Positions 20,414 through 30,180 of a stretch of DNA of 64,000 nt are shown in pieces. This DNA is from Phoma sp. XZ068. Lineage: Eukaryota; Ascomycota; Dothideomycetes; Pleosporales; Didymellaceae. The stretch's first letter is position 1. The number at the start of each line of letters is the position of its first letter. Made by a program: the position numbers and the translations under genes. The notes under the pieces are model-generated. The model was not told where the DNA came from. It was given only the letters and a program-made list of their open reading frames with translations, and did not search any database. The stretch is from the NCBI GenBank assembly GCA_004835665.1, contig RBKR01000002.1, positions 1,488,001 to 1,552,000 on the forward strand, given 5' to 3'.

Positions 20414-20580
20414 CTAATCTTCGGCTTGCTATCTATCTTAGCTACTACCTGTTCGGCTTCCGCCTCACTGATCTTTGGGTTGCTGTCCCTCTCGGCCACC
20501 ATCTGTTCGAAGCACGTCCGCCTTACTGATCTTTGGGTTGCTGTCCATCTCGGCCACCATCTGTTCGAAGCGTGGCTAGA
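20414..20580. repeat. Minisatellite, three units of 54-58 bp
   Basis: Units start at 20414, 20468 and 20526 and contain CTGATCTTTGGGTTGCTGTC and CGGCCACCATCTGTTCGAAG. Units 2 and 3 are nearly identical; unit 1 carries C-to-T/G-to-A changes, so the RIP boundary appears to run through the array. A 190-codon minus-strand frame covers it (20182-20754) but has no family features and I do not call it a gene. Confidence 0.75.
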
Positions 20581-21126
20581 GCTGGTATTGCTGCCGCTGG
20601 GGTAGGGCGGTGGTGGGTGTGTAGGAAGGTGTGGGAAAGAGGCAGCTGGCGATTGAGCAAATTTGTAAGTAGGGCTTGGCGTGCCGTTTACGTTTGCGCT
20701 GGCTGCGGCGCCAGGCAGCAAGTCGCGGTGAAGGTGAGTGTGACTAGTGAGCATTACTTACGCTGACAAAGAGCAGAATAGTCTCTGCTCCTCTCCGCCC
20801 TGCCGGGATTGCCAAGGATATCTGTGTAAGATCGGAGGTCGGCATAACTTACTAGGATGAATGTTCCGATATGCCAAAGTGCCGACAGAGAGACAAGGCT
20901 GACAAGATCACATGGTCTAGGGCTGTTCGGACGATTGCAAGCAAGATTCGAAGCTACAGATGTTCAAGCACTCAGGTACGCTCGTCCATGGCAGCGCAGA
21001 TTACTTTGCCCTTATATTTTAGGCTGTAACACTGAACACTCCTTGGAATCAGCGAGGAGAAGTAAGTCTGCCAGTCTTTTCAGCTGGATTTGGGCTCAAC
21101 ACACCTGTCGACTGCATTTCGCTACA
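20581..21126. other. Island DNA without recognised gene
   Basis: Normal composition returns. A 101-codon plus frame at 20857-21162 has no recognised motif. Nothing supported. Confidence 0.4.
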
Positions 21127-21305
21127 GCATCATCCGCGACATTTTCTATGAGAGGATTCTAGGCACAGACGACAACATTCTTGAGATGCGTCGAACACTG
21201 TGTAGCAATCAAACAATCAATAATTTGATGTCAGAATACTTTGGTTGAAACTACGGAGGATTGGATTGAGCCAAGCAGGCAAGTCAATCAGCTTAAAATT
21301 TAATT
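21127..21305 (+). repeat. Direct duplication, left copy
   Basis: GAGGATTCTAGGCACAGACG and GAGCCAAGCAGGCAAGTCAA here recur, slightly changed, at about 21593-21870. The left copy has more C-to-T changes at its right end (AAAATTTAATTATATT against AAAATTCGATAATATG). Confidence 0.65.
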
Positions 21306-21312
21306 ATATTGT

Positions 21313-21590
21313 AGGATTAGTCTTGCATTCTTCCTTATCCTGCGGCTTTATATAGAAACCCAAACTTAGCATTGCAGCCTGTCCGCGAAGCTTGTTCCAT
21401 CCCAGCAATACTACTAAATACTTATATTGATTGAAAGCTTCAAAGAGAGGTACGATGTCATCGAGAGTCTAGAAATACTGTTCTGTCGGGGACTTTGCAT
21501 AGACATTGCGGGTTCCCGTCCTCGAGAAGGAAGGGCACTATTCGAGGCATTGTGACTCACCTGATAGATGGAGTGTGCTGAGTGAAGACT
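21313..21590 (-). pseudogene. Broken copy of the tandem Zn2Cys6 gene (N-terminal part)
   Basis: Closely similar to 14738-15040, i.e. the start of the zinc-cluster gene and its 5' flank: CAAACTTAGCAT, GCGAAGCTTGTTC, AAAGAGAGGTACGATGTCAT, GAAATACTGTTCTGT and TGGAGTGTGCTGAGTGAAG are shared. An internal stretch of several dozen bases is missing near 21413 and the reading frame is broken. The zinc clusters are absent. A truncated, partly RIP-changed paralogue. Confidence 0.75.
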
Positions 21591-21592
21591 AC

Positions 21593-21870
21593 AGCATCGT
21601 CCGCGACGTTCCCCATAAGAGGATTTTAGGCACTGACGACGACATTCTTGAGAGTGCGTCGAAACACTGACGGTCAGAATGTTTGAAGGCACCGAACAGG
21701 TCCTGGGTCATGTGTGCCTCTATATACTTGGAATATTGTTCGGCCCTATAGTCCATCACTCAATCAATCTTTTCTCTCCCTCTCAACACAGAATACTTAG
21801 GTAGCAATGACGGAGGACTAGGATGAGCCAAGCAGGCAAGTGAATCAGCTCAAAATTCGATAATATGTCA
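21593..21870 (+). repeat. Direct duplication, right copy
   Basis: Second copy of 21127-21305; about 90 bp longer in its middle. The broken zinc-cluster copy lies exactly between the two repeats. Confidence 0.65.
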
Positions 21871-22441
21871 ACCAGTGTTGGCGCCCATTTGCCTTACTGT
21901 TTGTAATATAAACTCCAATCTGTATGCTCTTCCAAACGTGTGCCGTTATGACGATCCCAAGGCCCGGCAGCGGATGTGTTTTCTTGGCCCGAAGTGCAAC
22001 TCACATAAGTCCATAATAGGGTCTTCGCCTTGAAGACATCCGTCTCCGAGCATTCGCTACATTTAACATCCGACACCGCACCCCAGAGCTTCGCTTTTGC
22101 GAACTCAGGAGCACGAGCTCAAAGTGCTGACGCTCAGAGGTCGGCGCATGAAGTCTTCCTCGCTTGACAAGACTTGTAGCTTCAACGATAATATTTACAA
22201 CGCTAGGCTTCAGCAACTTTTCATCGCATCGTCTAGTCCATGTGCTTGCAATCAGACTGAAGATTGCACGTCTTCTGTCGGGACGGCTTCGGTTCCCGGT
22301 GAACGCTAGTGTTTATCGATAAAGCTACTCCTCATTGCCGAGGTTCGTTTAGTGTACTGTCACTCAAACACCATGGCCTACTTTAGACCACCGTGAGACG
22401 CTCGTAGTAGCTACAGCTATATCCCAAAGCCTGTAGCAAAC
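21871..22441. other. Right end of the island and HAD-gene promoter
   Basis: Normal-composition DNA leading to the HAD gene. Short frames only; no gene recognised. Confidence 0.45.
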
Positions 22442-23384
22442 ATGTCTTCACCGGCTCAAACGCCCAAGGCCGTTCTGTTCGATATTGGTGGCGTCGTTGT
22501 ATGTTCTCCGCTTTACCCCACCAATGCGCATCCCAGCATACTCCTCCATTACATAGCTGACAACGATACACTAGGTGATAAGCCCTTTTCAGGCTATCCT
22601 CGATTATGAAACGGAAAACAAGATCCCAATCGGCTACATCAACTACGCGATCCAGAAAGGGCCCCACGACACCGGCGCATGGCAACTCATCGAACGCGGT
22701 GAGGTCGAATTGAACGACAACTGGTTCGCCTCTTTCAAGGCGCAACTATCGCGACCTGAAATATGGCGCGAATACCTCGCGAAGCTCACACAACAACAGT
22801 CGCTCGGTGGCGCCGGCGGCTCAGCGATTGAGGGCGGTAAAACACCAAAGGTTCCGGAGATCGACGCGAAGAGGCTCTTCTGGCGCATGATGAAGATCTC
22901 CCGCGAACCAGACCCATACATGTATCCCGCGCTGCGCAAGTTGAAAGAGAGCGGGAAGTTTGTTCTTGGTGCATTCAGCAATAATGTCACGTTCCCCACC
23001 GATATCCTCGACGATGAAGGCGTGCTTTTCACGAAAGAGTTGCAGCACCGCCCTTACCCGAATCCGCATGCCAATGATTCAACAGACATCACTACGAACT
23101 TCGATATCTTCCTTGGCAGTGCGGCGGTGGGCGTCAGGAAGCCGGATCCAGAGGCATACAAGCTGGCTACGAGGGAGATGGACAAGATTGCGCAGAAAAA
23201 GGGGATGGGGAGGGTTACGGAGGGGGATGTTCTGTTTTTGGATGATATTGGGATCAACTTGAAGTTTGCGAAGAAGACTGGTCTGCGTACTATCAAAGTG
23301 AATCTAGCGCAGACTAAGGATGCGGTCAAAGAGTTAGAGAAGGCTACAGGGTTGAGTCTGTTGGACGAAAAAGCGAAGTTGTGA
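22442..23384 (+). CDS. HAD-superfamily hydrolase (ACAD10/sEH N-terminal type)
   Basis: Exons 22442-22498 and 22575-23384 with a 76-bp intron (GTATGT..CACTAG); 288 residues. The acceptor at 22574 was preferred over one at 22590 because it keeps the family block VISPFQAILDYE. HAD motifs: I, FDIGGVV with D14; II, GAFSNN; III, GVRKPDPEAYKLA; IV, FLDDIGINL. Motif I has Gly in place of the second Asp (D-x-G), as in the HAD domains of ACAD10 and soluble epoxide hydrolase, so a phosphatase role is not assured. Likely soluble. First core gene right of the island. Confidence 0.87.
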
Positions 23385-23838
23385 GTGCTACATGTTGAGG
23401 TTCCCTTGCTCCAATGCACTTTCCGTTTGTCTCTCTTAGATGGTGCGGCACTTGTGGGAGGCCTGAAGAGACAAGCAATACTGTCTTCACCGGTCTTATT
23501 CGTATGGCTTTGTCACTAGACTTTTAACAAGACGCGGAATAATTTTAACCGAAGTATATGAGTTTGGCTTCATGTGTTGTACAGATATGGCTGAGTTATC
23601 TCACCAAAAGGGTAGAGCGGCATGCAACGTAGGTGGCTGGGTGCAGCCAAGCCAGGCGCAGTTGCCGTTACCGAAGCAACCAAGACACCTCGTCGACCAT
23701 AGCGGTCACGATACCTCGAATTCCTGGTTGCCTGATGCTTGGAATATTCTTCCTCTTATGCTTTTGAATCAATATTCCTACTTCAGACATCTGTACATCG
23801 TCTTGTCAAGTTGACCAAAACCCCTTCTTACGGTCAAC
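23385..23838. other. Intergenic
   Basis: 454 bp between HAD gene and the GPI-type protein gene, both plus strand. Holds a 3' UTR and a promoter; nothing specific seen. Confidence 0.5.
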
Positions 23839-24678
23839 ATGCTTTTCACTATCCTATCTCTTCTCATCACTGCTGCACAGGCACAGAACAGTAGCACCGC
23901 CGAAGTTACCCAGATCGCAGTCTACCCACCATTTCCTATCCGCGATGGCACTAACATGCAACACACGCAACGCGCCTACGATGTCTCGATAATTACCGCC
24001 ATCTCCTCCACCACCTTGGTGTATGCCATATCATGTTCACCATTGACAACCATGACGCGGTTCAACGACGTCTGCGGCACGTCCTACGTTCCCAATGTCA
24101 TCACCGTGACCGAGAGCCCGGATGAGTGGCATTGGAGCGCGCAGGGCAAGAGCCTCGAGTGCAGGAACCTGAGGGAAAAGACGAAGACTTGCACAAGTGT
24201 CACCAACCGCCTCGAGAGCTACATCGCACCTGGCACACAGGATGGAGCGGATTTTCTCGCCGGGTTTCTCGAGCACTTCACCACCATGTCGCCTGTTGCT
24301 GTCAACGTGACTGCCGGGTTTGAGAATGTGCCTGCTAGTGGTGAGTTAAGATGAGCTTCTCATGGGAATAACAGGCTAATATGAGCAGTTCTTGCAAGCC
24401 TCGAAGATGATGCAACAGGTCTCGTTACTATCCAGACAGGCAGCCCAAGTGGATCTGGCTCTGCATCTGCGCCTGCTTCAGCGGCGAGCAGTGCAGCGTC
24501 GGGTGGATCGGCGAGTGCTTCAGGGGCTACTGGAGGCAGTGTCTCCCTACCTGGAAGCAGTGGCTCCCCTATTCCAACACAGACTACGAATGCTGCACCC
24601 AGAGCAACTGGTACCATTGGTCGGGAATTGTTGTTTGGCGCTGCTGGTGCAGTTGGCGCTGGCATCTTTGGGATTTAG
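23839..24678 (+). CDS. Secreted, probably GPI-anchored surface protein
   Basis: Exons 23839-24340 and 24389-24678, intron 48 bp (GTGAGT..GAGCAG, branch GCTAAT); 263 residues. N-terminal signal peptide MLFTILSLLITAAQAQ; six cysteines in the first two thirds and several N-x-S/T sites; a Ser/Gly/Ala-rich linker from about residue 190; then a hydrophobic C-terminal tail ELLFGAAGAVGAGIFGI with no charged end. This layout fits a GPI-anchored wall or membrane protein. I do not recognise a catalytic domain. Confidence 0.8.
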
Positions 24679-24777
24679 TGAATGAGCATCTGGGGGTGAC
24701 AAACAAGCATATGTTCTACCAATAAACTCGATGTCCTGTTGAGTAGAGGTTATTGTCATTACACAACACGACTGCTA

Positions 24778-26352
24778 TCAGAAAGTGCTTCCTCTAGTCA
24801 ACTTCCCCGTCCACGTGCACTTCCTTGTCCCGAACTCCGCCGTTCCTACCCTTCGCACCCTCAATTCATCCTTCGGTACATGCAATGCTCCCCCACTATC
24901 TGTCAACCTTTGTCTCAACTCCTCTTCCTCTAGGTGTTCTGCCTCAGCACCCAGCTCATCTCTCACAGCAGCAGACAGGTCCAATACGCTCCTCAACAAT
25001 CCAGGTCTTCTTCCGCTCTTGTACATTCGTGAAGCACGCCGTGTGTCTAACCACATGCAAATCATAATTGCAGACCAGAGGAAGTTGAAAATGGATACCA
25101 TAAAGAGGAAGATGTACGAGAAGCCCCATTGGTAGGTTTCGCTGGGTTTGCAGGAGCTGTGGTCCTTAATCCAGGTCGAGTTGTACTGTTCGCCGTATCG
25201 ACCGGATATGCTATAGTATTGCTGATCAAGTGCGGTGGTGTCGCGAAGAGATTTGCCGGTCGGCCAGTATGTGGTGATGGTTACGGCAGATCTCACGGTC
25301 CAGACAGTGTTCTCGAACTCCCAGTTCGTTCCATTTTCGACTCGAAAGACTTGGAGTTCAGTCCCGTTCTGGGCGACGTCGTTGTACTGCTGGGTCTCAT
25401 CACCCATGCGGTAGGTTTGGTTGAAGGTGTTGTTAGCATCAGAGAACTTGCCGATGACTACAAAGGTTGTTAGATAGACCTTTTCACGTACGGTGCGCAA
25501 CTTACAAGAATCTATCACCTGGATCAGCTCCTCATCTCTGGCAGTTACCCAAACATATTGCTCATCGAACCCGATTTCCCTCCCACCATCGATCGACCTT
25601 ACAATCTCATCCACGTTACCCCAACCGATCAGGTTATGGTTATAGTTATCCACGTACGGCTCATACGTCGTGATATATCCCGTCATCGCAGCCATAAGCG
25701 TCGGGAACGACAAGACGTACAGCGTCGAGATGAACATGCTGAACATGGCCAGCCACCTGAAGAATCTCCCCCAGGTCCTTTCTCCAAAGCACAGAAACTC
25801 TTTCCCCAGAACGCCCAAATTAGTCAGACTCGTCGTCTGCAACGCCACACTCGCGTACATCTTATAACTCGTCCTATTCCTCTCAAGATGGTACACCAGC
25901 CACTCGTTAAATACCCTCCAGTTCACCCACGCAAGACACATCTGCCCGCCGCGCCCCACGAGCAAATCCCACGCAATATCAATGACCTTGACTTGCGTGA
26001 ACGTCATATTGCCGAAGCTCAAATTCGGCGTGAAAAAGTACGTGCTGTCCATAATGCGCCACGTCGCGCCGGCAGCTTCTTTCCAGAGCCCGTTAGGGTA
26101 GCACGAGCGCCCACGGATGTAGTTCTGGCTAGCCATTTCGGCGATGGCAGAGAGGATTATAATGGGCGCTAAGCAGAGGGGTAGCAGAGATGTGATGAGA
26201 AAGACGCGCCATGGGAAACCCTGGAGTTTGCCGCGGAGTGAGGTTTCATGCTGGACCTCAGGATTCTTGGTGGACGATGTGCGACTGGTGTCCTGGTGGT
26301 GCCCATTGAACGCCGCGACGCTGGTCGTAGCTTCATACTTGGGATTTGGCAT
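24778..26352 (-). CDS. Fungal multi-pass membrane protein, unknown function
   Basis: Two exons, 26352-25506 and 25457-24778. The 48-bp intron (GTAAGT..TTTGTAG, branch CTAAC) is in frame and lacks stops, so an unspliced reading is possible but the signals are strong. 508 residues when spliced. Predicted membrane segments: FLITSLLPLCLAPIIILSA, WLAMFSMFISTLYVLSFPTL and IFLFMVSIFNFLWSAIMICM, with a large N-glycosylated (several NxT/NxS) loop between the second and third. Such three-segment proteins are common in ascomycetes and uncharacterised. The ATG at 26352 gives a polar Ser/Thr-rich N-terminus. Confidence 0.78.
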   Translation of the reverse strand: MPNPKYEATTSVAAFNGHHQDTSRTSSTKNPEVQHETSLRGKLQGFPWRVFLITSLLPLCLAPIIILSAIAEMASQNYIRGRSCYPNGLWKEAAGATWRIMDSTYFFTPNLSFGNMTFTQVKVIDIAWDLLVGRGGQMCLAWVNWRVFNEWLVYHLERNRTSYKMYASVALQTTSLTNLGVLGKEFLCFGERTWGRFFRWLAMFSMFISTLYVLSFPTLMAAMTGYITTYEPYVDNYNHNLIGWGNVDEIVRSIDGGREIGFDEQYVWVTARDEELIQVIDSCKLRTVREKVYLTTFVVIGKFSDANNTFNQTYRMGDETQQYNDVAQNGTELQVFRVENGTNWEFENTVWTVRSAVTITTYWPTGKSLRDTTALDQQYYSISGRYGEQYNSTWIKDHSSCKPSETYQWGFSYIFLFMVSIFNFLWSAIMICMWLDTRRASRMYKSGRRPGLLRSVLDLSAAVRDELGAEAEHLEEEELRQRLTDSGGALHVPKDELRVRRVGTAEFGTRKCTWTGKLTRGSTF

Positions 26353-26777
26353 CGCGAGGTTGCTCTGATGCGCGATGCATCGCGCAAATGTCCTTGTGGA
26401 AGTTTTGTGTAGCTTGCATGTGGTGTAGAATTCATGCGTTGATGTCACAGTCAGCGTAAGGCGTCCCGAGATCGACGCGTTGATGGAGCCAAGCGAGGCG
26501 CAGCAGCGAACCGAGGGCCTTAAGTGCACGTTGCAACTTTCATGTTATTTTGGGTTGGGTTTCCTGAACGTCACAGATCAATGAATCACTCCGGGGTGCT
26601 GGTTGTGAGCGGTAGATATGGTGATGAATGACGTTCAATTGCAATGCACATGAGTGTGAAACTTGGTATAGCATTCTTGATTGCTAAAAGATATTTACAA
26701 GAACCACTATTGCTTCTCTGTCGACTCAAATAACCAAGCGACTTTAACGACTAAAGCACTTCAAATACCACGTGCAT
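26353..26777. promoter_or_regulatory. Upstream region of membrane-protein gene
   Basis: 425 bp between two minus-strand genes: promoter of the membrane protein and 3' UTR of the deuterolysin. No motif recognised. Confidence 0.45.
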
Positions 26778-27888
26778 CTAGCAGTTGGCGTAGATAGCGT
26801 TGGCGTATAGGGCGAAGGAGTCGGCGTTGTTGAGAGCCTGAGATGTAGTCAATCCGGTGGCAGCGGAGTAGCCGTAGCCAAGGTCGTCGGTGCCAGGGCT
26901 GTAGACACTGTTGGCGTGGGTCTCCTCATGAAGGACAGTGGTAGCTTGATCCTGGGCGTGGCAGCTCTTGGTAAGACCGGGAAGCTCAGAGAAGAAGATG
27001 GGGCAGTATGTGATGTAGCTAGTCGAGGGGACGGTGTAAGCCAAAACGTTGCCTGAGCAGTTATCGTACTGGTCGTCACAGTTGGTGGTGGTTGTAGCAG
27101 TGGTGCTACCACAGTCACGGGCAACCGCTGTCAAGCGAGCAGAAACTGTGCTCTTTGTGGAGGCAGTGGTCGACTTGAAGTAGGTGCTGAGCTTGGTACC
27201 AGCGGAAGCCGCGGAGGCAGCCGATGTAGCGAGCTTGTTGCAGTTGGAGAGGGCAGTCTTGATGGCGGTGAGCTTGGAGCCAGTGCAGCTAGACTTTACA
27301 GAAGTACGCTTCTGCAGATCAATAGCCTTGGCGACCTGGGCAGCCTGAGCACCATCAACAGTAATGGTGAGCTTCTCGGAGTCATAAGGCAGGGCTCCAG
27401 ACAGCTCAGTAGAGTTCTCCTCGGCGTAGGGAATCAAACCGCTAGCAAAGACCTCAAAGTCACCACCATCGTTGAGCGAGTGAAGAGCGGCAGCATCAAC
27501 CGTAACCTCCTTGGTCTCTCCAGCCTTGAGGGCAACAAAGTCCTCAGTAGCCAAGCCAGTGGTCAAGAGACGAAGCTTGATGCCCTCGAAAGGAACCTTA
27601 GCAGCTATATGATGGTCAGCGATTGAAGCGTTTAAGGGTTATTATAGTATACATACCGCCAGCAGCAGAGTAGACCTGGACCTTCTCGACGGGAGCGACC
27701 TCATCGAGGAAAGTACCCTTGCTCAGGAGGTTCAAGGGCTTCTCTCCGTTGTTGGTCACTGCGATCTTGACCTCAGAGTTACCAACACTCTCCAGCTTGA
27801 TGCTCAGAGGAGTATCACGCTTGTTGATGTCGACAGAGGCAGCGGAGGCCACGGCGGCCAGAGCAGCAACAGAAAGTTGGAACTTCAT
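26778..27888 (-). CDS. Deuterolysin, M35 metalloprotease precursor
   Basis: Exons 27888-27657 and 27604-26778, intron 52 bp (GTATGT..ATATAG); 352 residues. Signal peptide at residues 1-18, prodomain to about 177 where DLQKR offers a Kex2-type cleavage site, then the mature aspzincin domain. HEETH at 303-307 gives two zinc histidines and the catalytic Glu; GTDDLGYG at 315-322 gives the aspartate zinc ligand typical of M35. Six cysteines in the mature part fit three disulfides. The enzyme is a secreted, small zinc endopeptidase active on basic nuclear proteins and other substrates. A TATATATA stretch near 28013-28022 lies about 130 bp upstream. Confidence 0.95.
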
Positions 27889-29580
27889 GATGATTGAATA
27901 TATGATGAGTGATCCAAGCGGGTCAAAGCGTAAGCGATAGGCTGAAGATTGAAGAGGCAAGGAAGAGCTGTTGAACTGAAGCTGATGAAGACACTTAGGT
28001 ACTCTTCATGCTCATATATATACCTGGTGGTAGCTGTTGGGTTCCGCTTGACATTACACTGACCTTCTTCATCAACTAGGGTACTGCTCATCCCGCACAA
28101 GCCTTGGTAGGAGCTTGACTGGTCTAGGCAGCTGCATCTGCATCTGGGCGTGAAGCTTATAGTTGCCAAGTCATCTGCCCGGATGATTGTGGGTCGATAA
28201 GACACAAAAGCCTCTCCAGATGTGGGAGGAGGAAACGAGAATGGCAGGTCAGACTTGGCCAGCCGTCGAAACAAAACGAACGAGCGACTACATGCCGGAC
28301 CGGCACGTATATGCGGAAGGTCGCGCTATATTCTAATGGATAGTAGATGATAAGGAGTCCTTGATGCGTGGCATTGATGCCGAAGCAATGCCACTGCAAT
28401 CTCTACTCAGGCTGGGTTGTGTCGATCACTCTTGTTTATATTAAGCCATGTCTTGGCCTTCAAAGAAGCGTTTCGGGATAGGGTGTCGACAGAAATTACC
28501 TTCCGGGAATGGATTCCAGCGGCAGACGCTTGATAACTAGCATCACTACATGCGAAAGTAATTCACGCCAGTTCGACGGGCAGATTTCATTCGGCCTGGC
28601 TCATCCGAACAGCTGGGTGTTGATTGAAGCGTGTGGAATCTCATCTTCTTCGTCAACAGGAGCTCATCTTCGGAGGACTAGGCGACGAAATGGTCCAACG
28701 AAGTTGAAATTGCCTGCGTTGGTTGCCGGCAGCCGTACGCGCCATACTAGGGGAGGAAAAGGCGGCATACATGCCTTCTGCACGACCATTTGGGCGAATT
28801 TCTCGAGCTTGAGCAGCAATTGGCCAGTCTGCGTTATGTGGAATTAGGAAGGAGGTAACAGGACCAAAGTCGCTGTCGGAGGATTTACAGATATGCCTCG
28901 GGAATCGAAACAAAGCTCAGGCTAGCTTCACACCACGATCAAATCGGGCAAAGTCCGGCGGATGTGGCAGCGGGAAAGAGCCATCGCTCCGGGGCTCCAG
29001 ACTTCCAAAATGGCCAACAAGATCGAGTCTACGGCCGACTCCATCCCTCAGCAGCTAAATTTCAGACGGACGAATCAGAATGCAGCAATTTGGGTCGTTT
29101 CAGCACTAGCAAGCCTCATGTGTGGGACTTACCAGCGAAGGCAGGTCGCAACAAAGCATATCGCATGACCTACCCTCATTCGCCAGGCCAACTGCACTAC
29201 GTATCAGTGTAATTATGCCAAGAGCTATCGCAGACCCTTTGTATACAATGTTATGACATGCATCCCCAAAGTCCCGGCCGTTGCCGCTGTTAGGAGAACA
29301 CCACGACGTCATTTTTTCAACACGAGAGAATCAACATACAGGCTCAGTTGAGACTTGGAGTACTGGGCGACTAGAGGATTGTGTCTATGTGCCCTACAGA
29401 AACTTCATCCCCTTTTGCAACCAGGTACTTGAGAATTGAAACATGACTTGACTCCTTCCAATACCGGTTTGGCGTTCCCCGCTGCCCAGGAACATCCTAC
29501 CACTGTCGCATCAAGTTTATCAAGGCAGTGACCTCAAGGCACCCGCACACAAAGACTAACACTCATACCCACACCAGCCC
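27889..29580. promoter_or_regulatory. Divergent region, deuterolysin / prodomain-like gene
   Basis: 1.7 kb between two head-to-head genes. A TATATATA word near 28013-28022 suits the deuterolysin promoter. Short frames (for example plus 28509-28847) have no recognised features. No RNA gene found. Confidence 0.45.
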
Positions 29581-30180
29581 ATGGCCGACTCTCGAAGATT
29601 CTTCAACGCCCGCAATACGCTCCTTGCCGCTGTCGCCTTGGCGCTCTTTGGAGGCTACTACATCTCTCAATCACCCAGCCCCAGTTCATTCACCATGTCG
29701 CAGACATCCAGCGAGATCCCAGGCCTGTCAATATCTTTGTCACAAGTCTCAAAGGATCCACCAACAGTGCGCGTAACCCTCAAGAACGACAGCCCCGACA
29801 CACCCTACACCCTCCTCATATGGGGCACACCGCTTGACGATGCAGCCCTGAACACCGGCGTGTTCAAGGTCACCGACGCAGATTCGGGCGCTGAAATCGA
29901 GCAAATGACTGTGCAGATCCGGAGGAGAATGCCGCCAGGGCAAAGCCAGCTTGCGGGTGTGAACCCAGGAGAGGAGGAAAGCGTTGAGGTCGTTTTTGAC
30001 AAGCCGTGGATGCCTGAGACGAAGCCTGCGAAGTACAAAGTTCACGCGCAAGGGTTGCTGAAGGGCGTATGGGATAAGGTGAAGAGCGAAGTTACGGACG
30101 ATGAGACAAACGAGTACACCTTGAGCCCGCTGGCAGGTAAGACGTTCACTACCAATGAGATCGAGCTTGTTGTGGAGTAG
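29581..30180 (+). CDS. Membrane-anchored protein resembling an M35 prodomain
   Basis: Single exon, 199 residues. One hydrophobic segment near residues 12-28 (TLLAAVALALFGGYYIS) suggests a signal anchor. The rest resembles a deuterolysin prodomain in order and character: LSISLSQVSKDPPTVRVTLK, LLIWGTPLDD, a PGEEESVEVVFD strand and YKVHAQGLLKGVW match LSIKLESVGNSEVKIAVTNN, LLSKGTFLDE, AGETKEVTVD and FEVFASGLIPYA in the protease next door. There is no HExxH and no mature domain. It faces the M35 gene 1.7 kb away. An inhibitor or chaperone role toward that protease is inference. Confidence 0.75.
   Translation: MADSRRFFNARNTLLAAVALALFGGYYISQSPSPSSFTMSQTSSEIPGLSISLSQVSKDPPTVRVTLKNDSPDTPYTLLIWGTPLDDAALNTGVFKVTDADSGAEIEQMTVQIRRRMPPGQSQLAGVNPGEEESVEVVFDKPWMPETKPAKYKVHAQGLLKGVWDKVKSEVTDDETNEYTLSPLAGKTFTTNEIELVVE

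Noticed and set aside
20182..20754. 190-codon minus-strand open frame
   Set aside because: It is an open frame through a minisatellite and AT-rich DNA; repeat units fall in different frames and no family motif is present.
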